NCBI GenBank assembly: GCA_013112635.1
Contig: JABFGF010000001.1
Span: 868,001 to 932,000 of the forward strand
Length of the DNA: 64,000 bases
Source of the DNA: Calditrichota bacterium
Lineage (GTDB): Bacteria; Calditrichota; Calditrichia; Calditrichales; J004
Reading direction: 5' to 3'
How positions within the stretch are numbered: position 1 is the first letter of the stretch; each line of letters opens with the position of its first letter. The notes under the pieces are model-generated. The model was not told the DNA's origin. It ran no database searches and was given only the letters and a program-made list of their open reading frames with translations. Below, piece after piece: positions 36,598-44,782 of the stretch. Both the position numbers and the translations under genes were made by a program.

Positions 36598-39500
36598 TCA
36601 TTTAATCAAGAGCATTTTCTTGCTGGCTATGTATCTTCCAGCTTGAAGTTTTAAAATGTATAAACCGCTTGCTAAATCGGAACCATCAAATTGTAATGAG
36701 TGTGTACCAGCTGTTTGTTTTCCATGAGACAATTCTTTTACCCTGCGACCGGTTATATCAAAGATTTCAATTTTAACATCATCTGCTTTTGGCAGATTAT
36801 AAGAAATAGTCGTGATTGGATTAAACGGATTAGGATAGTTTTGTATAAGTTCATATTTAACAATCTGGTTTAGCTTTGAGTTATTATCATTAATTCCAAC
36901 AAAGATATCTTTAGGTAAAATTACTACCTCAATAGAATCCTTTATTTGGCCAATGGAAACAAATATTTTGGTTGTGTCAGGATACACACCTTTAAATAAG
37001 CCTGGGGAATCATGTAGTAAAGAACTGTCAGCAAATTCATATTTTAAATCTGAGAGCTTTGCAATATTTCTTCTAATTCCATCGCTATAAAAACCCTGTA
37101 CATTTAATTGGAATAAATTACTTTCAAGTGAAAATATCTTTCGAGGATTTATTTTAATACTATCAAGATCTGCGTCAAAGTTGACATTAAATAAAACTGA
37201 ATCTTGATAAAGATTCTCATTATTGTCGATTCCAAAAGTAACAAGTTTAAAAACACCAAAAGCATCATCCGGTATAGTATATTGAAATACCCCATTTGCT
37301 GAATCTATGATATGAGTAAAACCTTGAGATGTTTCTGAACCAATTATAGATATTGACTTTATAATATTATCTGTTCCGGAAACAGAAACGTCAAGTTTCA
37401 TTCCCGGAGAAAAAGAAGATCCATTAGATGGGTAAGTTATAGATATTGAATCAGATGAATTTGCAATAGTATTTGAAAAAACAGGTTGAAATGAATTGCC
37501 ATGGTTAAATTTATAATTGTAGTGAATTTCTAGAGGTTTAAATATATCTCTAGTGAAAAAACTTTCGTTGTCAGGATGTTGATTTAATAAGAATAACACT
37601 TTCGATATGTTTTTTATATTAGCTGCAGAACCAGAATGCCATTGTCCAGCTAAAAATGTTTCATTAATAATCCCTCCTGATTGACTTGAATCTGGAACGA
37701 TGAAATCGTTTAATGTATAGTTGAAAATATCTTTTACTTGTTGCTCAACATCTGTATAAATAAAAAACAGAACTGTAAAAATTACTTTAACAAATCCTGT
37801 TGGCTCATTAGTTGTGTCAGCGAGCGTTTCATTGGTTACAATAACGTGTTTTGGAATACTTTGTGAAGTGATATTGTCATTTAAGGAAAATATTGCATCG
37901 CTACCAACCCTCAAATCTTCAACTGCACCATTATAGGGGTTTTGGTTTGACAGAGCTAAGGCTGTGAAAAGTACTGAAGCTAAACCAGCCCCTCCTTTCC
38001 CGTGTAATGCCTCTATTAAGAAGTTTCCCATCTGAGAACCTGAGTGCGGTGTGTTCAAAGTTATAAACCTACAAACATCAGCATTATAACCATCACTTTG
38101 AAAATAAAGTCTTGATAAAATACCACCCATACTATGAACAACTAGATTTACTTTTCCAACAGAATATTTTTTTTCAATTGCATTTAATATTGTGGAAAAC
38201 ACTTCGCCTTTAACAAAATCTTTGTTTGTTTCAAACGAATGACTGTTAGTTTCTTCATAACCTAGATTTCTTGTCAACTCATTTGGCCACTGTGATAATT
38301 TTAGTTCATTATCTAAATCTTCAAACGTACTTCTATCTGCCCAAAGGCCATGAACCATTACAACAGGGGCGCGATAAACACGCACGGGGTATTCATAAAT
38401 TGTATATTGTGTAGATATTTTTACTATTTTGAGAGTTAGCTCATTATATAAATGGTCAGTAGGCACTTGTAAAGGATGCTTATAATGAAAAATTATATTC
38501 CCTTCTTCAAATGCCACTTTGTGGATACGACCATTTTGAACTGTATCAACTATACTTTCGTTTTCTGTAATAACTATTTTCAAATCTGCTTTAGACACAT
38601 CATCTAGGGTTCCACTATAATAGAATTGTGATATATTTGAGGTTCCGTCAGCACAGACTTTAATTGGGGAATCATCAAATTGAGTGTCTGTTAATTCTTT
38701 AGGATTTATAGAAGACAAATAACTATTTAAATGTTTCAGTGATTTTCTTAAATCAATTGAAAAACCTGCAGAGACAAATGGTGTGCTTATATTTTCACTT
38801 GATGTAACTTTGTATTCTGTTATTTCAATTGGATCTGTCCAAAACCCAGAGTTTGGAACGTATCCAATAAACATTGAAGAGTCGGTTCCTGAATTTTGAT
38901 ATCGGATTTGATATTGCCAATCAATCCCATTTGTTGTCCAGACACCAACAGATGCAGAAATCCAAATTTTTTCATCTTTTTGTGCATAAAAACTGCTTGC
39001 ACCTCTTCTATTCCAACTTGGACCATCTGATTTTACTGGAAAACCTTGTACGTTTTTTATTGGGTAAAAAGTAGCTCCAACATCAACACTATTGCTAAAT
39101 AGAGGTGAGCCTCGTTCATCTTTTCCATTTGATCCCCAGAATAATTGACTTGGGGATTCATAATCTGAAAGAGTAACAGTGTCAGGAAGTTCCCAAACTG
39201 AATCTATTGGTTCAAAAAGTTCTAAGGTTATTGTTTGTGCCAAAGTCTGTTCTTCAATTATGAGTTTAATCTTTACATTTTCATGTAGTTTATTTGACTG
39301 GCTAAAAGTACTATCAGCGTCCCATATTATCTCATTGTTGCCATTTGATATATCCGTTCCTACATCTCCTTTTAAATATTTGTCAGGTGGAACAGTATTA
39401 AAATTTACTCCTCCATCTAATGAAGCTATAAGTTTAATTGTAACACCAGTGCCTACAATGCCAGAAAGACGATATTTTATTGAAACACGTCCAGTACCAT

Positions 39501-39603
39501 CCATTATTTGGTGAGAATTGATATCAGCTATAACAGCTTGAGCAGAAAGGTTTGTTAGAGAAACAAAACCTAATAACATTGTGACAAGAAACTTCTTACA
39601 CAT
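36598..39603 (-). CDS. Secreted lipase-like alpha/beta hydrolase with sorting tail
   Basis: A 1001-residue secreted protein. The signal peptide ends NLSAQA. An N-terminal beta domain (about 22-120) is of the kind found in FISUMP-related proteins (SIKYRLSG, SLDGGVNF). The hydrolase domain has MVHGLWADRSTFEDL near residue 420 and the nucleophile Ser491 in VVHSMGG, as in PGAP1-like and bacterial lipases. Ig-like segments follow. The last 85 residues are a FlgD-like sorting tail (NYPNPFNPITTIS ... SKKMLLIK), nearly identical to that of the gene at 33821. GAGGAA is 3 bases before the ATG. The candidate operator half-site at 39657 lies in its promoter region. Confidence 0.9.
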   Translation of the reverse strand: MCKKFLVTMLLGFVSLTNLSAQAVIADINSHQIMDGTGRVSIKYRLSGIVGTGVTIKLIASLDGGVNFNTVPPDKYLKGDVGTDISNGNNEIIWDADSTFSQSNKLHENVKIKLIIEEQTLAQTITLELFEPIDSVWELPDTVTLSDYESPSQLFWGSNGKDERGSPLFSNSVDVGATFYPIKNVQGFPVKSDGPSWNRRGASSFYAQKDEKIWISASVGVWTTNGIDWQYQIRYQNSGTDSSMFIGYVPNSGFWTDPIEITEYKVTSSENISTPFVSAGFSIDLRKSLKHLNSYLSSINPKELTDTQFDDSPIKVCADGTSNISQFYYSGTLDDVSKADLKIVITENESIVDTVQNGRIHKVAFEEGNIIFHYKHPLQVPTDHLYNELTLKIVKISTQYTIYEYPVRVYRAPVVMVHGLWADRSTFEDLDNELKLSQWPNELTRNLGYEETNSHSFETNKDFVKGEVFSTILNAIEKKYSVGKVNLVVHSMGGILSRLYFQSDGYNADVCRFITLNTPHSGSQMGNFLIEALHGKGGAGLASVLFTALALSNQNPYNGAVEDLRVGSDAIFSLNDNITSQSIPKHVIVTNETLADTTNEPTGFVKVIFTVLFFIYTDVEQQVKDIFNYTLNDFIVPDSSQSGGIINETFLAGQWHSGSAANIKNISKVLFLLNQHPDNESFFTRDIFKPLEIHYNYKFNHGNSFQPVFSNTIANSSDSISITYPSNGSSFSPGMKLDVSVSGTDNIIKSISIIGSETSQGFTHIIDSANGVFQYTIPDDAFGVFKLVTFGIDNNENLYQDSVLFNVNFDADLDSIKINPRKIFSLESNLFQLNVQGFYSDGIRRNIAKLSDLKYEFADSSLLHDSPGLFKGVYPDTTKIFVSIGQIKDSIEVVILPKDIFVGINDNNSKLNQIVKYELIQNYPNPFNPITTISYNLPKADDVKIEIFDITGRRVKELSHGKQTAGTHSLQFDGSDLASGLYILKLQAGRYIASKKMLLIK

Positions 39604-39656
39604 GGTTTCCTCATTTCATCTATTAAACAACATAATGAGATTTTTTTATCCAGCTA

Positions 39657-39666
39657 TACCATAAAC
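39657..39666 (-). promoter_or_regulatory. Operator half-site upstream of the lipase-like gene
   Basis: TACCATAAAC (read on the plus strand) is the exact reverse complement of the right part of the inverted repeat at 40438-40453. It lies 54-63 bases upstream of the lipase-like gene start. Confidence 0.4.
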
Positions 39667-39738
39667 ACTAAATACCAGATTATTTTTTAAGCCAAGTAAA
39701 TTCTAAATATAAATTAGGTTCTTTATTGAAGAATACTA

Positions 39739-39754
39739 TACCATGGTTATGGTA
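39739..39754. promoter_or_regulatory. Inverted repeat TACCAT-N4-ATGGTA, copy 1
   Basis: A perfect 6-base inverted repeat around a 4-base spacer (GGTT). It lies between the stop of the LuxR-type regulator gene and the start of the lipase-like gene, 136 bases upstream of the latter. The same arms occur at 40438-40453. Confidence 0.6.
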
Positions 39755-39767
39755 TTTTTAGGAAGGA

Positions 39768-40379
39768 TTATTTGTTCAAAACTTTACGGACAACTTCAAT
39801 CTTGGATTGAACATGCAGCTTGCGGTATATGTTTTTAATGTGGGACCGGACCGTTTCAACTGAAATAAATAGTTTTTCTGCTATTGCTTTGTAGCTTAAA
39901 CCATCAACCAAACCTTGTACCAATTCCTTTTCACGGTTTGATAATACATTTAATGGCTCAACTTTGGGCTCCTGGAAAAAGGAAAGCACTTTTCGTGCAA
40001 TTGAAGGTGACATTACAGAACCGCCTTCGGCTGTTTTCATAACAGCCTCACGCAGTTTATCGTTTGGCGTACTCTTTAAAAGATATCCTGTAGCACCCGC
40101 TTTTATAGCTGCAAATATTTTATCTACATCTTTGTAGATTGTAAACATCAGCACTTCTGTATCAGGCAATACCTGCTTTATCATGCTAATCCCTTCTATC
40201 CCAGAGATTCCCGGCAAACCAATGTCGGCAATAATAACATTCAGGTCTGTCATATAACAGTCAAAAAAATTTTCAATTGATTCCACTGAAATGGTAACGT
40301 TAATTTCAGGATCGTGTTTAAAATAACCGATCAAACTATCTCTAATTTCCCGATCATCTTCAATAAGTGCTATGTTCAT
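39768..40379 (-). CDS. NarL/LuxR-family response regulator
   Basis: A 203-residue regulator. The receiver domain has Asp8/Asp9, phospho-acceptor Asp52 in IIADIGLPG and the lysine in LLKSTP. A LuxR-type helix-turn-helix ends the protein (LSNREKELVQGLVDGLSYKAI ... ETVRSHIKNIYRKL). No kinase gene is adjacent. The orphan HisKA_3 kinase at 29739 is of the matching class. Identical inverted repeats (TACCAT-N4-ATGGTA) lie on both sides of the gene, one upstream of its start, so self-regulation and control of the downstream lipase-like gene are plausible. Confidence 0.96.
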   Translation of the reverse strand: MNIALIEDDREIRDSLIGYFKHDPEINVTISVESIENFFDCYMTDLNVIIADIGLPGISGIEGISMIKQVLPDTEVLMFTIYKDVDKIFAAIKAGATGYLLKSTPNDKLREAVMKTAEGGSVMSPSIARKVLSFFQEPKVEPLNVLSNREKELVQGLVDGLSYKAIAEKLFISVETVRSHIKNIYRKLHVQSKIEVVRKVLNK

Positions 40380-40437
40380 ATGAAACGTTGGTTTATTTAT
40401 ATATGATATAAATAATGCTTACATTAATTAAAAAACA

Positions 40438-40453
40438 TACCATGTTTATGGTA
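40438..40453. promoter_or_regulatory. Inverted repeat TACCAT-N4-ATGGTA, copy 2
   Basis: A perfect 6-base inverted repeat with spacer GTTT, 59 bases upstream of the response regulator start. It directly follows the stop codon of the frameshifted small gene. Its arms are identical to the copy at 39739. Confidence 0.6.
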
Positions 40454-40454
40454 A

Positions 40455-40824
40455 TTATTTTACAACAAGGTAAGCTAATAAAGAACCAAGCAAATTTGCA
40501 CTGATGTCTTTATACGAAAATATATTTCTCTCTTGCCGACTATCATGAATTTCTTTGGCAAGCCCAAGACTAAAAGAAAATGAAAGTGCAATATTTACAC
40601 TTTTTGAGTCCGAAAACCCGGCATAGCGTTTTAAGGCAAGCCTGGTAATGCCGGTGCTAATAAAACTACCGATGATATGCATACCTTTGTCTTTACCAAA
40701 CCAGTCATCTTTAATCTTAGAGCTGGAATCTAAGTGAATCTACTGAAAATGTTTTAAAACTATTGCCCTTAAGAGGATTAATTTGAAATAACAGCAGTAT
40801 TAGAAATAATTTCATAAAAAACAT
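40455..40824 (-). pseudogene. Small exported YfiM/DUF2279-like protein, split by a frameshift
   Basis: The body is open from ATG 40682 (75 residues, MHIIGSFISTGITRLAL ... KDISANLLGSLLAYLVVK). The frame continues upstream as 'SSSKIKDDWFGKDKG', the usual N-terminal part of YfiM/DUF2279-like proteins ('W..KDK..H...S'), until a stop near 40743. A different frame starting at ATG 40824, 12 bases after the gene at 40837, encodes a good signal peptide (MFFMKLFLILLLLFQINPLKG) and runs into a stop near 40717. One extra base between about 40717 and 40742 would explain the split. It could be a true pseudogene or a sequencing/assembly error in a functional gene of about 120 residues. Confidence 0.75.
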
Positions 40825-40836
40825 TTATAAAAGTTT

Positions 40837-41586
40837 TTAAAATGATAGTTTCAGGTTTAAGGATATTGCTCCAGAATTTGGTGAAGGTATTACTGCCAGT
40901 TCAACAGCTTTGTCAAACTCAAATAAATGCGCGTCCACATGGGCATCGGTTAACATTAACAAGTAAGTTAACCCAAGGTACCAACTATAACGTGAACGGT
41001 CATCTTCATATTCTTCTAAACCTGTTTCATCATACTTTTTTGTATTCCAATAAACTTGATACCCTACATATGAAACAAGGCCCGCGTAAACTGCTGATTT
41101 TACATATGACTCATTATAAAACTGGCCCCAACCCGGTAACATTGCCGATCTTAATGTAGCGCCCCAGGGAGACTTTAAAGGTTTGTCATTAAACAAGGCC
41201 CCGTTCCAACCCATTGGCTTTTTATTATATCCATAATACCACGCATCAATAATATTTAGAAAATGTGTTACCCCGGCAATAGCCAAATCATTTTTTGCTT
41301 TGTTAAGATAGGTTTTATCATTTTCCTTTTTGTATTTGTAATAATTGTCAGCTGTACGATAATAAAAAGTTGCAGCAACTCCATAAAACAACGTTGTTTT
41401 CCACAACCGCTCTTGCTTCAACTGGCCTAAACCAGGGATTAAAACAGAACTTATCAGGACATTCTGAGGTGATGCAAATTGAGAGGAGTCTGCTCGGGTC
41501 AGATTTATTTTAGATTCCTGAGCCGAACAAACAGAAAAAGATAAAACCGTAATTAGAAGGAAAAAAAATCTTTTTATGATCGGCAT
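40837..41586 (-). CDS. DUF5683-like membrane-associated protein, unknown function
   Basis: A 249-residue protein with a signal peptide (SFSVCSAQE). It has two copies of a 'LPGxGQ' motif: VLIPGLGQLKQERLWK near 50 and AMLPGWGQFYNESYVKS near 150. Each is followed by a hydrophobic, Tyr-rich segment. This is the DUF5683 pattern of FCB envelope proteins, function unknown. It starts one base after the RidA stop and is followed after 12 bases by the frameshifted YfiM-like gene, so the three form an operon. Confidence 0.82.
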   Translation of the reverse strand: MPIIKRFFFLLITVLSFSVCSAQESKINLTRADSSQFASPQNVLISSVLIPGLGQLKQERLWKTTLFYGVAATFYYRTADNYYKYKKENDKTYLNKAKNDLAIAGVTHFLNIIDAWYYGYNKKPMGWNGALFNDKPLKSPWGATLRSAMLPGWGQFYNESYVKSAVYAGLVSYVGYQVYWNTKKYDETGLEEYEDDRSRYSWYLGLTYLLMLTDAHVDAHLFEFDKAVELAVIPSPNSGAISLNLKLSF

Positions 41587-41587
41587 A

Positions 41588-41962
41588 TTATATTACCGCA
41601 ACACAATCTATTTCAACCAAAACATTTTTTGGCAAGCAACTAACTTCCACGGTAGAGCGTGCTGGTTTAGACTCATTGAAATAGGTAGAATATATTTCAT
41701 TTACTTTGACAAAATCATTCATGTTTGCTAAGAAAATAGTTGTTTTAACGACTTTATTTAAATCCGATCCTCCAGCTTGTAAAACAGACTGCAAATTTTT
41801 AATAACCTGGTGTACCTGATCTTCTAAATTATCAGAAACAATCTCTCCAGATTTGGCGCTCAAAGCAATTTGTCCGGATGTATAGATAAAACCGTTTACT
41901 TCAATAGCTTGCGAATAGGGTCCAATAGGAGCCGGTGCATTTTTTGAATTAATGCTTTGCAT
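41588..41962 (-). CDS. ridA: RidA-family enamine/imine deaminase
   Basis: A 124-residue protein of the RidA/YjgF family, which hydrolyses reactive 2-aminoacrylate-type enamines. Visible family features are APAPIGPYSQAI at the N-terminus, 'GFIYTSGQIAL', 'VKTTIFLANMNDF' and the C-terminal PARSTVEVSCLP with the conserved Arg, then VEIDCVAV. ATG 41962 has GAGG 8 bases before it and gives the usual length; an ATG 18 bases upstream would leave no spacing for that site. It heads the operon ridA, DUF5683-like, YfiM-like. Confidence 0.96.
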   Translation of the reverse strand: MQSINSKNAPAPIGPYSQAIEVNGFIYTSGQIALSAKSGEIVSDNLEDQVHQVIKNLQSVLQAGGSDLNKVVKTTIFLANMNDFVKVNEIYSTYFNESKPARSTVEVSCLPKNVLVEIDCVAVI

Positions 41963-42065
41963 ATTTAAATCCTCTTTCATTATTTACTAGAATAAGTTAG
42001 ATTTATTCTTGTTAATTTTCAAATATCAGTTTTACTGCCCAACAAAAAAAAAATGTCCAAAAAAA

Positions 42066-42080
42066 ATCGTGAAACACGAT
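42066..42080. promoter_or_regulatory. Perfect inverted repeat in the ridA-dnaA gap
   Basis: ATCGTG, AAA, CACGAT. It lies about 100 bases upstream of ridA on the minus strand and may be an operator for that operon or part of the origin. The core CGTGAAACA recurs at 42121-42129. Confidence 0.4.
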
Positions 42081-42249
42081 AAAGTATAGTTCCCGATTTC
42101 AAAGCACGAAACTAAATGACCGTGAAACATTTCTAAATATTTTTTAAAAAATAAACATTTTTTTTGTTACATAAATTGTGTATTTAAAGCACTTAAGTAT
42201 GGCGGATTTTTGACAGCAGTTTTTTTTTTGTTAATCACTACAGAAGTGC

Positions 42250-42279
42250 TTGACATATATTTGCCCTGGCTCTTACACT
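42250..42279 (+). promoter_or_regulatory. Candidate dnaA promoter
   Basis: TTGACA (42250-42255), an 18-base spacer and TACACT (42274-42279, four of six matches to TATAAT). The DnaA boxes from 42301 onward would lie in the transcribed leader, which would allow DnaA to repress its own gene. Confidence 0.5.
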
Positions 42280-42300
42280 GAATCAGCGAAAGTTATTCAA

Positions 42301-42309
42301 TGTGGATAA
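42301..42309 (-). promoter_or_regulatory. DnaA box (perfect)
   Basis: TGTGGATAA, the reverse complement of the consensus TTATCCACA. A one-mismatch box (TGTGGAAAA) follows at 42312-42320. Confidence 0.8.
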
Positions 42310-42499
42310 CTTGTGGAAAACAGGGGGTATTCCACACTGAAAATTTCACTTTGGTTTATGCCGATTAATCAACGGACCAAAACTCGGATCACGCCAAAGC
42401 TTTATTTTTCAACAACTTACATAACAAATCATTTCCACAGCTTAATAGTTATGGCTTAAATGTTTGCGTTTTTTGACATTACCAAAGCTTTTTTCTTCT

Positions 42500-42508
42500 T
42501 GTGGATAA
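42500..42508 (-). promoter_or_regulatory. DnaA box (perfect)
   Basis: TGTGGATAA, 24 bases before the dnaA start codon, in the same orientation as the box at 42301. Confidence 0.8.
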
Positions 42509-42532
42509 AACTATTTTTGAGGTACCAACTTA

Positions 42533-43930
42533 ATGTCAGAAAATGCATCACTTCATTTGACGCATTCATTAGAAGAAACATGGCTTGCAATCCTGGATGT
42601 AATTGAAGACAATATTAATAAAAGAAGTTTTAGCACCTGGTTTGCACCTGTAAAAGCATTAAAGATTACAGAAGATTTCATTGAAGTTTCGGTTCCCAAC
42701 CGTTTCTTTTGTGAATGGATCGACAATCACTATTCCACCCTTGTACAAAATGCAATTACCCAGGTAATTGGCGACTCAAAAAAAATAAAATATTTAGTAA
42801 AAGATAATAGCAATTCTGACAGTCCATCACCCTATACTTCTCAAGATTGGCAACATGAGACTGAAAAGCCGGCTGAAAAAGTCGAGATAGATCTGCCATT
42901 TAGCACTCGCATAAACGAACGCTATCATTTTGACAATTTTATTGTTGGTGATAATAACAATTTCGCAACTGCAGCATCAAAGGCAGTTGGTGAAGCTCCT
43001 GGCAAAACAAACTACAATCCTCTGATAATTTACGGGCAAACCGGTCTTGGCAAAACTCACCTAATTCAGGCGATTGGAAACCGGGCAATGCTCAAAAGTC
43101 CGGCAACAAAAGTTTTTTATGCATCAAGCGAAACATTCACCTCACATTTTATTAATGCCATCCAGCGTAATAAAGTCAGTGAGTTTTCTGCCTTTTACAG
43201 ATCTTGCGATATATTGCTTCTTGATGACATCCAGTTCTTTTCCAAAAAAGGGAAAACGCAAGAAGAGTTTTTCCACACTTTTAATGATCTGCACCAAAAT
43301 GGAAAACAAATTGTATTAACCTCTGACAGGCCAATTAATGAAATTGTTGGTTTGGAGGAAAGGCTGATTTCCCGTTTTAAATGGGGACTTATCGTAGATA
43401 TCCAGGCACCAGATTTTGAAACACGTCTGGCAATTTTACGCAAAAAATGTGATGAAAGTGAATTGGACATTCCAGCAGATGTACTGGAATACCTTGCGGT
43501 AAACCTTGTAGATAATGTACGTGAGCTTGAAGGAGCGTTAACAAAAATTATGGCTCAGGTTACATTTACAGCAGCTGAACCAACCATCAGTCTGGCCCGA
43601 AATATTGTTGCCGAAATTGCCAAACCGGATAAGCAGCTATTAAATATTGATGGAATTGTTGAGTATTGCGCCAAAGTTTTTGATGTACCTAAAGACCACA
43701 TCCGGGCGAAAAGCCGCAAAAGAAATATTGTTAAGGCACGCCAGGTGGCCATGTATCTTTCCAAACAGCTTACAAACCATTCTCTAGTTTCTATAGGCTT
43801 ACACTTTGGCGGTCGTGATCACTCTACCGTTATCCACGGCATCGATTCTGTAACACAACAGATAAGTGAAGAGCCTGTTTTCAAGAACAAAATGGAGTCT
43901 ATGAAAAAGCATTTGGAATACAACAGGTAG
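42533..43930 (+). CDS. dnaA: Chromosomal replication initiator DnaA
   Basis: A 465-residue DnaA. Domain I spans about 12-90 (WLAILDVIEDNINKRSFSTWF), a short linker domain II follows, and the AAA+ domain has Walker A GQTGLGKT at 168-175 and Walker B ILLLDDIQF. Domain IV carries the DNA-binding helix-turn-helix and the signature GGRDHSTVIHGI near 430. TGAGGT lies 9 bases before the ATG. Upstream are DnaA boxes and a probable promoter. The gene ends only 9 bases before a convergent gene, with no terminator visible between them. Confidence 0.99.
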   Translation: MSENASLHLTHSLEETWLAILDVIEDNINKRSFSTWFAPVKALKITEDFIEVSVPNRFFCEWIDNHYSTLVQNAITQVIGDSKKIKYLVKDNSNSDSPSPYTSQDWQHETEKPAEKVEIDLPFSTRINERYHFDNFIVGDNNNFATAASKAVGEAPGKTNYNPLIIYGQTGLGKTHLIQAIGNRAMLKSPATKVFYASSETFTSHFINAIQRNKVSEFSAFYRSCDILLLDDIQFFSKKGKTQEEFFHTFNDLHQNGKQIVLTSDRPINEIVGLEERLISRFKWGLIVDIQAPDFETRLAILRKKCDESELDIPADVLEYLAVNLVDNVRELEGALTKIMAQVTFTAAEPTISLARNIVAEIAKPDKQLLNIDGIVEYCAKVFDVPKDHIRAKSRKRNIVKARQVAMYLSKQLTNHSLVSIGLHFGGRDHSTVIHGIDSVTQQISEEPVFKNKMESMKKHLEYNR

Positions 43931-43939
43931 GTAAACAGT

Positions 43940-44773
43940 TTATACTTCAAGAAAATTAAAATCCGGTATATAATCTACAAATCCGTAAAAAAAAGCATAG
44001 TTATAAAACTCGCCCAATGCTTCCTTCTCATCTTCACCAAAATCATATTTAATAATATTTGAAAGATAATTTTCTAAGTGCGGTTTATTATCAAATCCGG
44101 AAATATTGTTTACAATACTTTTGATTGAATTTTTTCCACTCTTTAGTGATTCTGAAATTTGCAGGTAGTCTTTTTTATTTACAAGAAGTTCATTACCGAT
44201 CCAAAACCCATAAACCAATGGCAAGCCAGTTAAATCAAACCAATCTTCTCCTAAATCGATAAATGATTTGTTCTTATTTTTTGCAACTTCTTTAATGGCA
44301 TTATTTCCTGTCAGCAAAACAGCATCGTATTTTTTTAGAGCCGATTCCAATCCTAAAGAAGATTTCTCTATCTTTGTTTCTATTTGAAAGAGTTCTTTTA
44401 ATAAAATTTGTAGAACAATTGAAGACGTATTTGAATTAGGTGGAATTGCAAGTGTATTTATATCGCTTAAATCTTTGTTAAAAAATAAATTGAGGTTCGA
44501 CTTACCTAAAGATGACTTACAGATACCTGGAAATACTGTCCATCCACCTTTTAGTTTTGGAAAATCTGCAGAGGAGATAAAGCCAATATCAACCGCTCCT
44601 TGAGAAATCCATTCAAACCGTTCTTTAGAACTGCCAAAACGTAGCTGATTTTTAGATTGTTTTAAGCCATAAGTCATTGGCAGGTCATCATATTCATTTC
44701 CACAGGCAATTAGTTTTGATTTAGTTTTTGCATCAGGTTTTGGGCTTTTCCCAAATAAACTTTGTGTATCCAT
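43940..44773 (-). CDS. MqnA-like protein (chorismate dehydratase family, futalosine pathway)
   Basis: A 277-residue protein with a periplasmic-binding-protein-like fold. 'FIDLGEDWFDLTGLPLVYGFWIGNE' is the recognisable MqnA stretch; 'ISQGAVDIGFISSADFPKL' also fits. MqnA turns chorismate into 3-enolpyruvylbenzoate, the first step of futalosine-dependent menaquinone synthesis. There is no signal peptide, which fits a cytoplasmic enzyme. The N-terminus is somewhat longer than usual and lacks the common 'RIGxVxYLN' start, so a divergent paralogue cannot be excluded. It is convergent with dnaA and follows an outer-membrane protein gene after 9 bases. Confidence 0.78.
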   Translation of the reverse strand: MDTQSLFGKSPKPDAKTKSKLIACGNEYDDLPMTYGLKQSKNQLRFGSSKERFEWISQGAVDIGFISSADFPKLKGGWTVFPGICKSSLGKSNLNLFFNKDLSDINTLAIPPNSNTSSIVLQILLKELFQIETKIEKSSLGLESALKKYDAVLLTGNNAIKEVAKNKNKSFIDLGEDWFDLTGLPLVYGFWIGNELLVNKKDYLQISESLKSGKNSIKSIVNNISGFDNKPHLENYLSNIIKYDFGEDEKEALGEFYNYAFFYGFVDYIPDFNFLEV

Positions 44774-44782
44774 AATTAAAAA

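Larger units (their letters stand above)
41963..42532. other. Probable chromosomal replication origin (oriC) upstream of dnaA
   Basis: This 570-base stretch has no gene. It contains two perfect DnaA boxes (42301-42309 and 42500-42508), one with a single mismatch (42312-42320) and two weaker matches (42328-42336, 42431-42439). An AT-rich tract at about 42130-42180, with long A and T runs, could be the unwinding element. A perfect inverted repeat ATCGTG-AAA-CACGAT lies at 42066-42080. The position next to dnaA fits the common bacterial arrangement. The exact borders cannot be set by eye. Confidence 0.75.

Noticed and set aside
43931-43939. A terminator between dnaA and the convergent MqnA-like gene
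   Set aside because: Only 9 bases separate the stop codons and no stem was found there.
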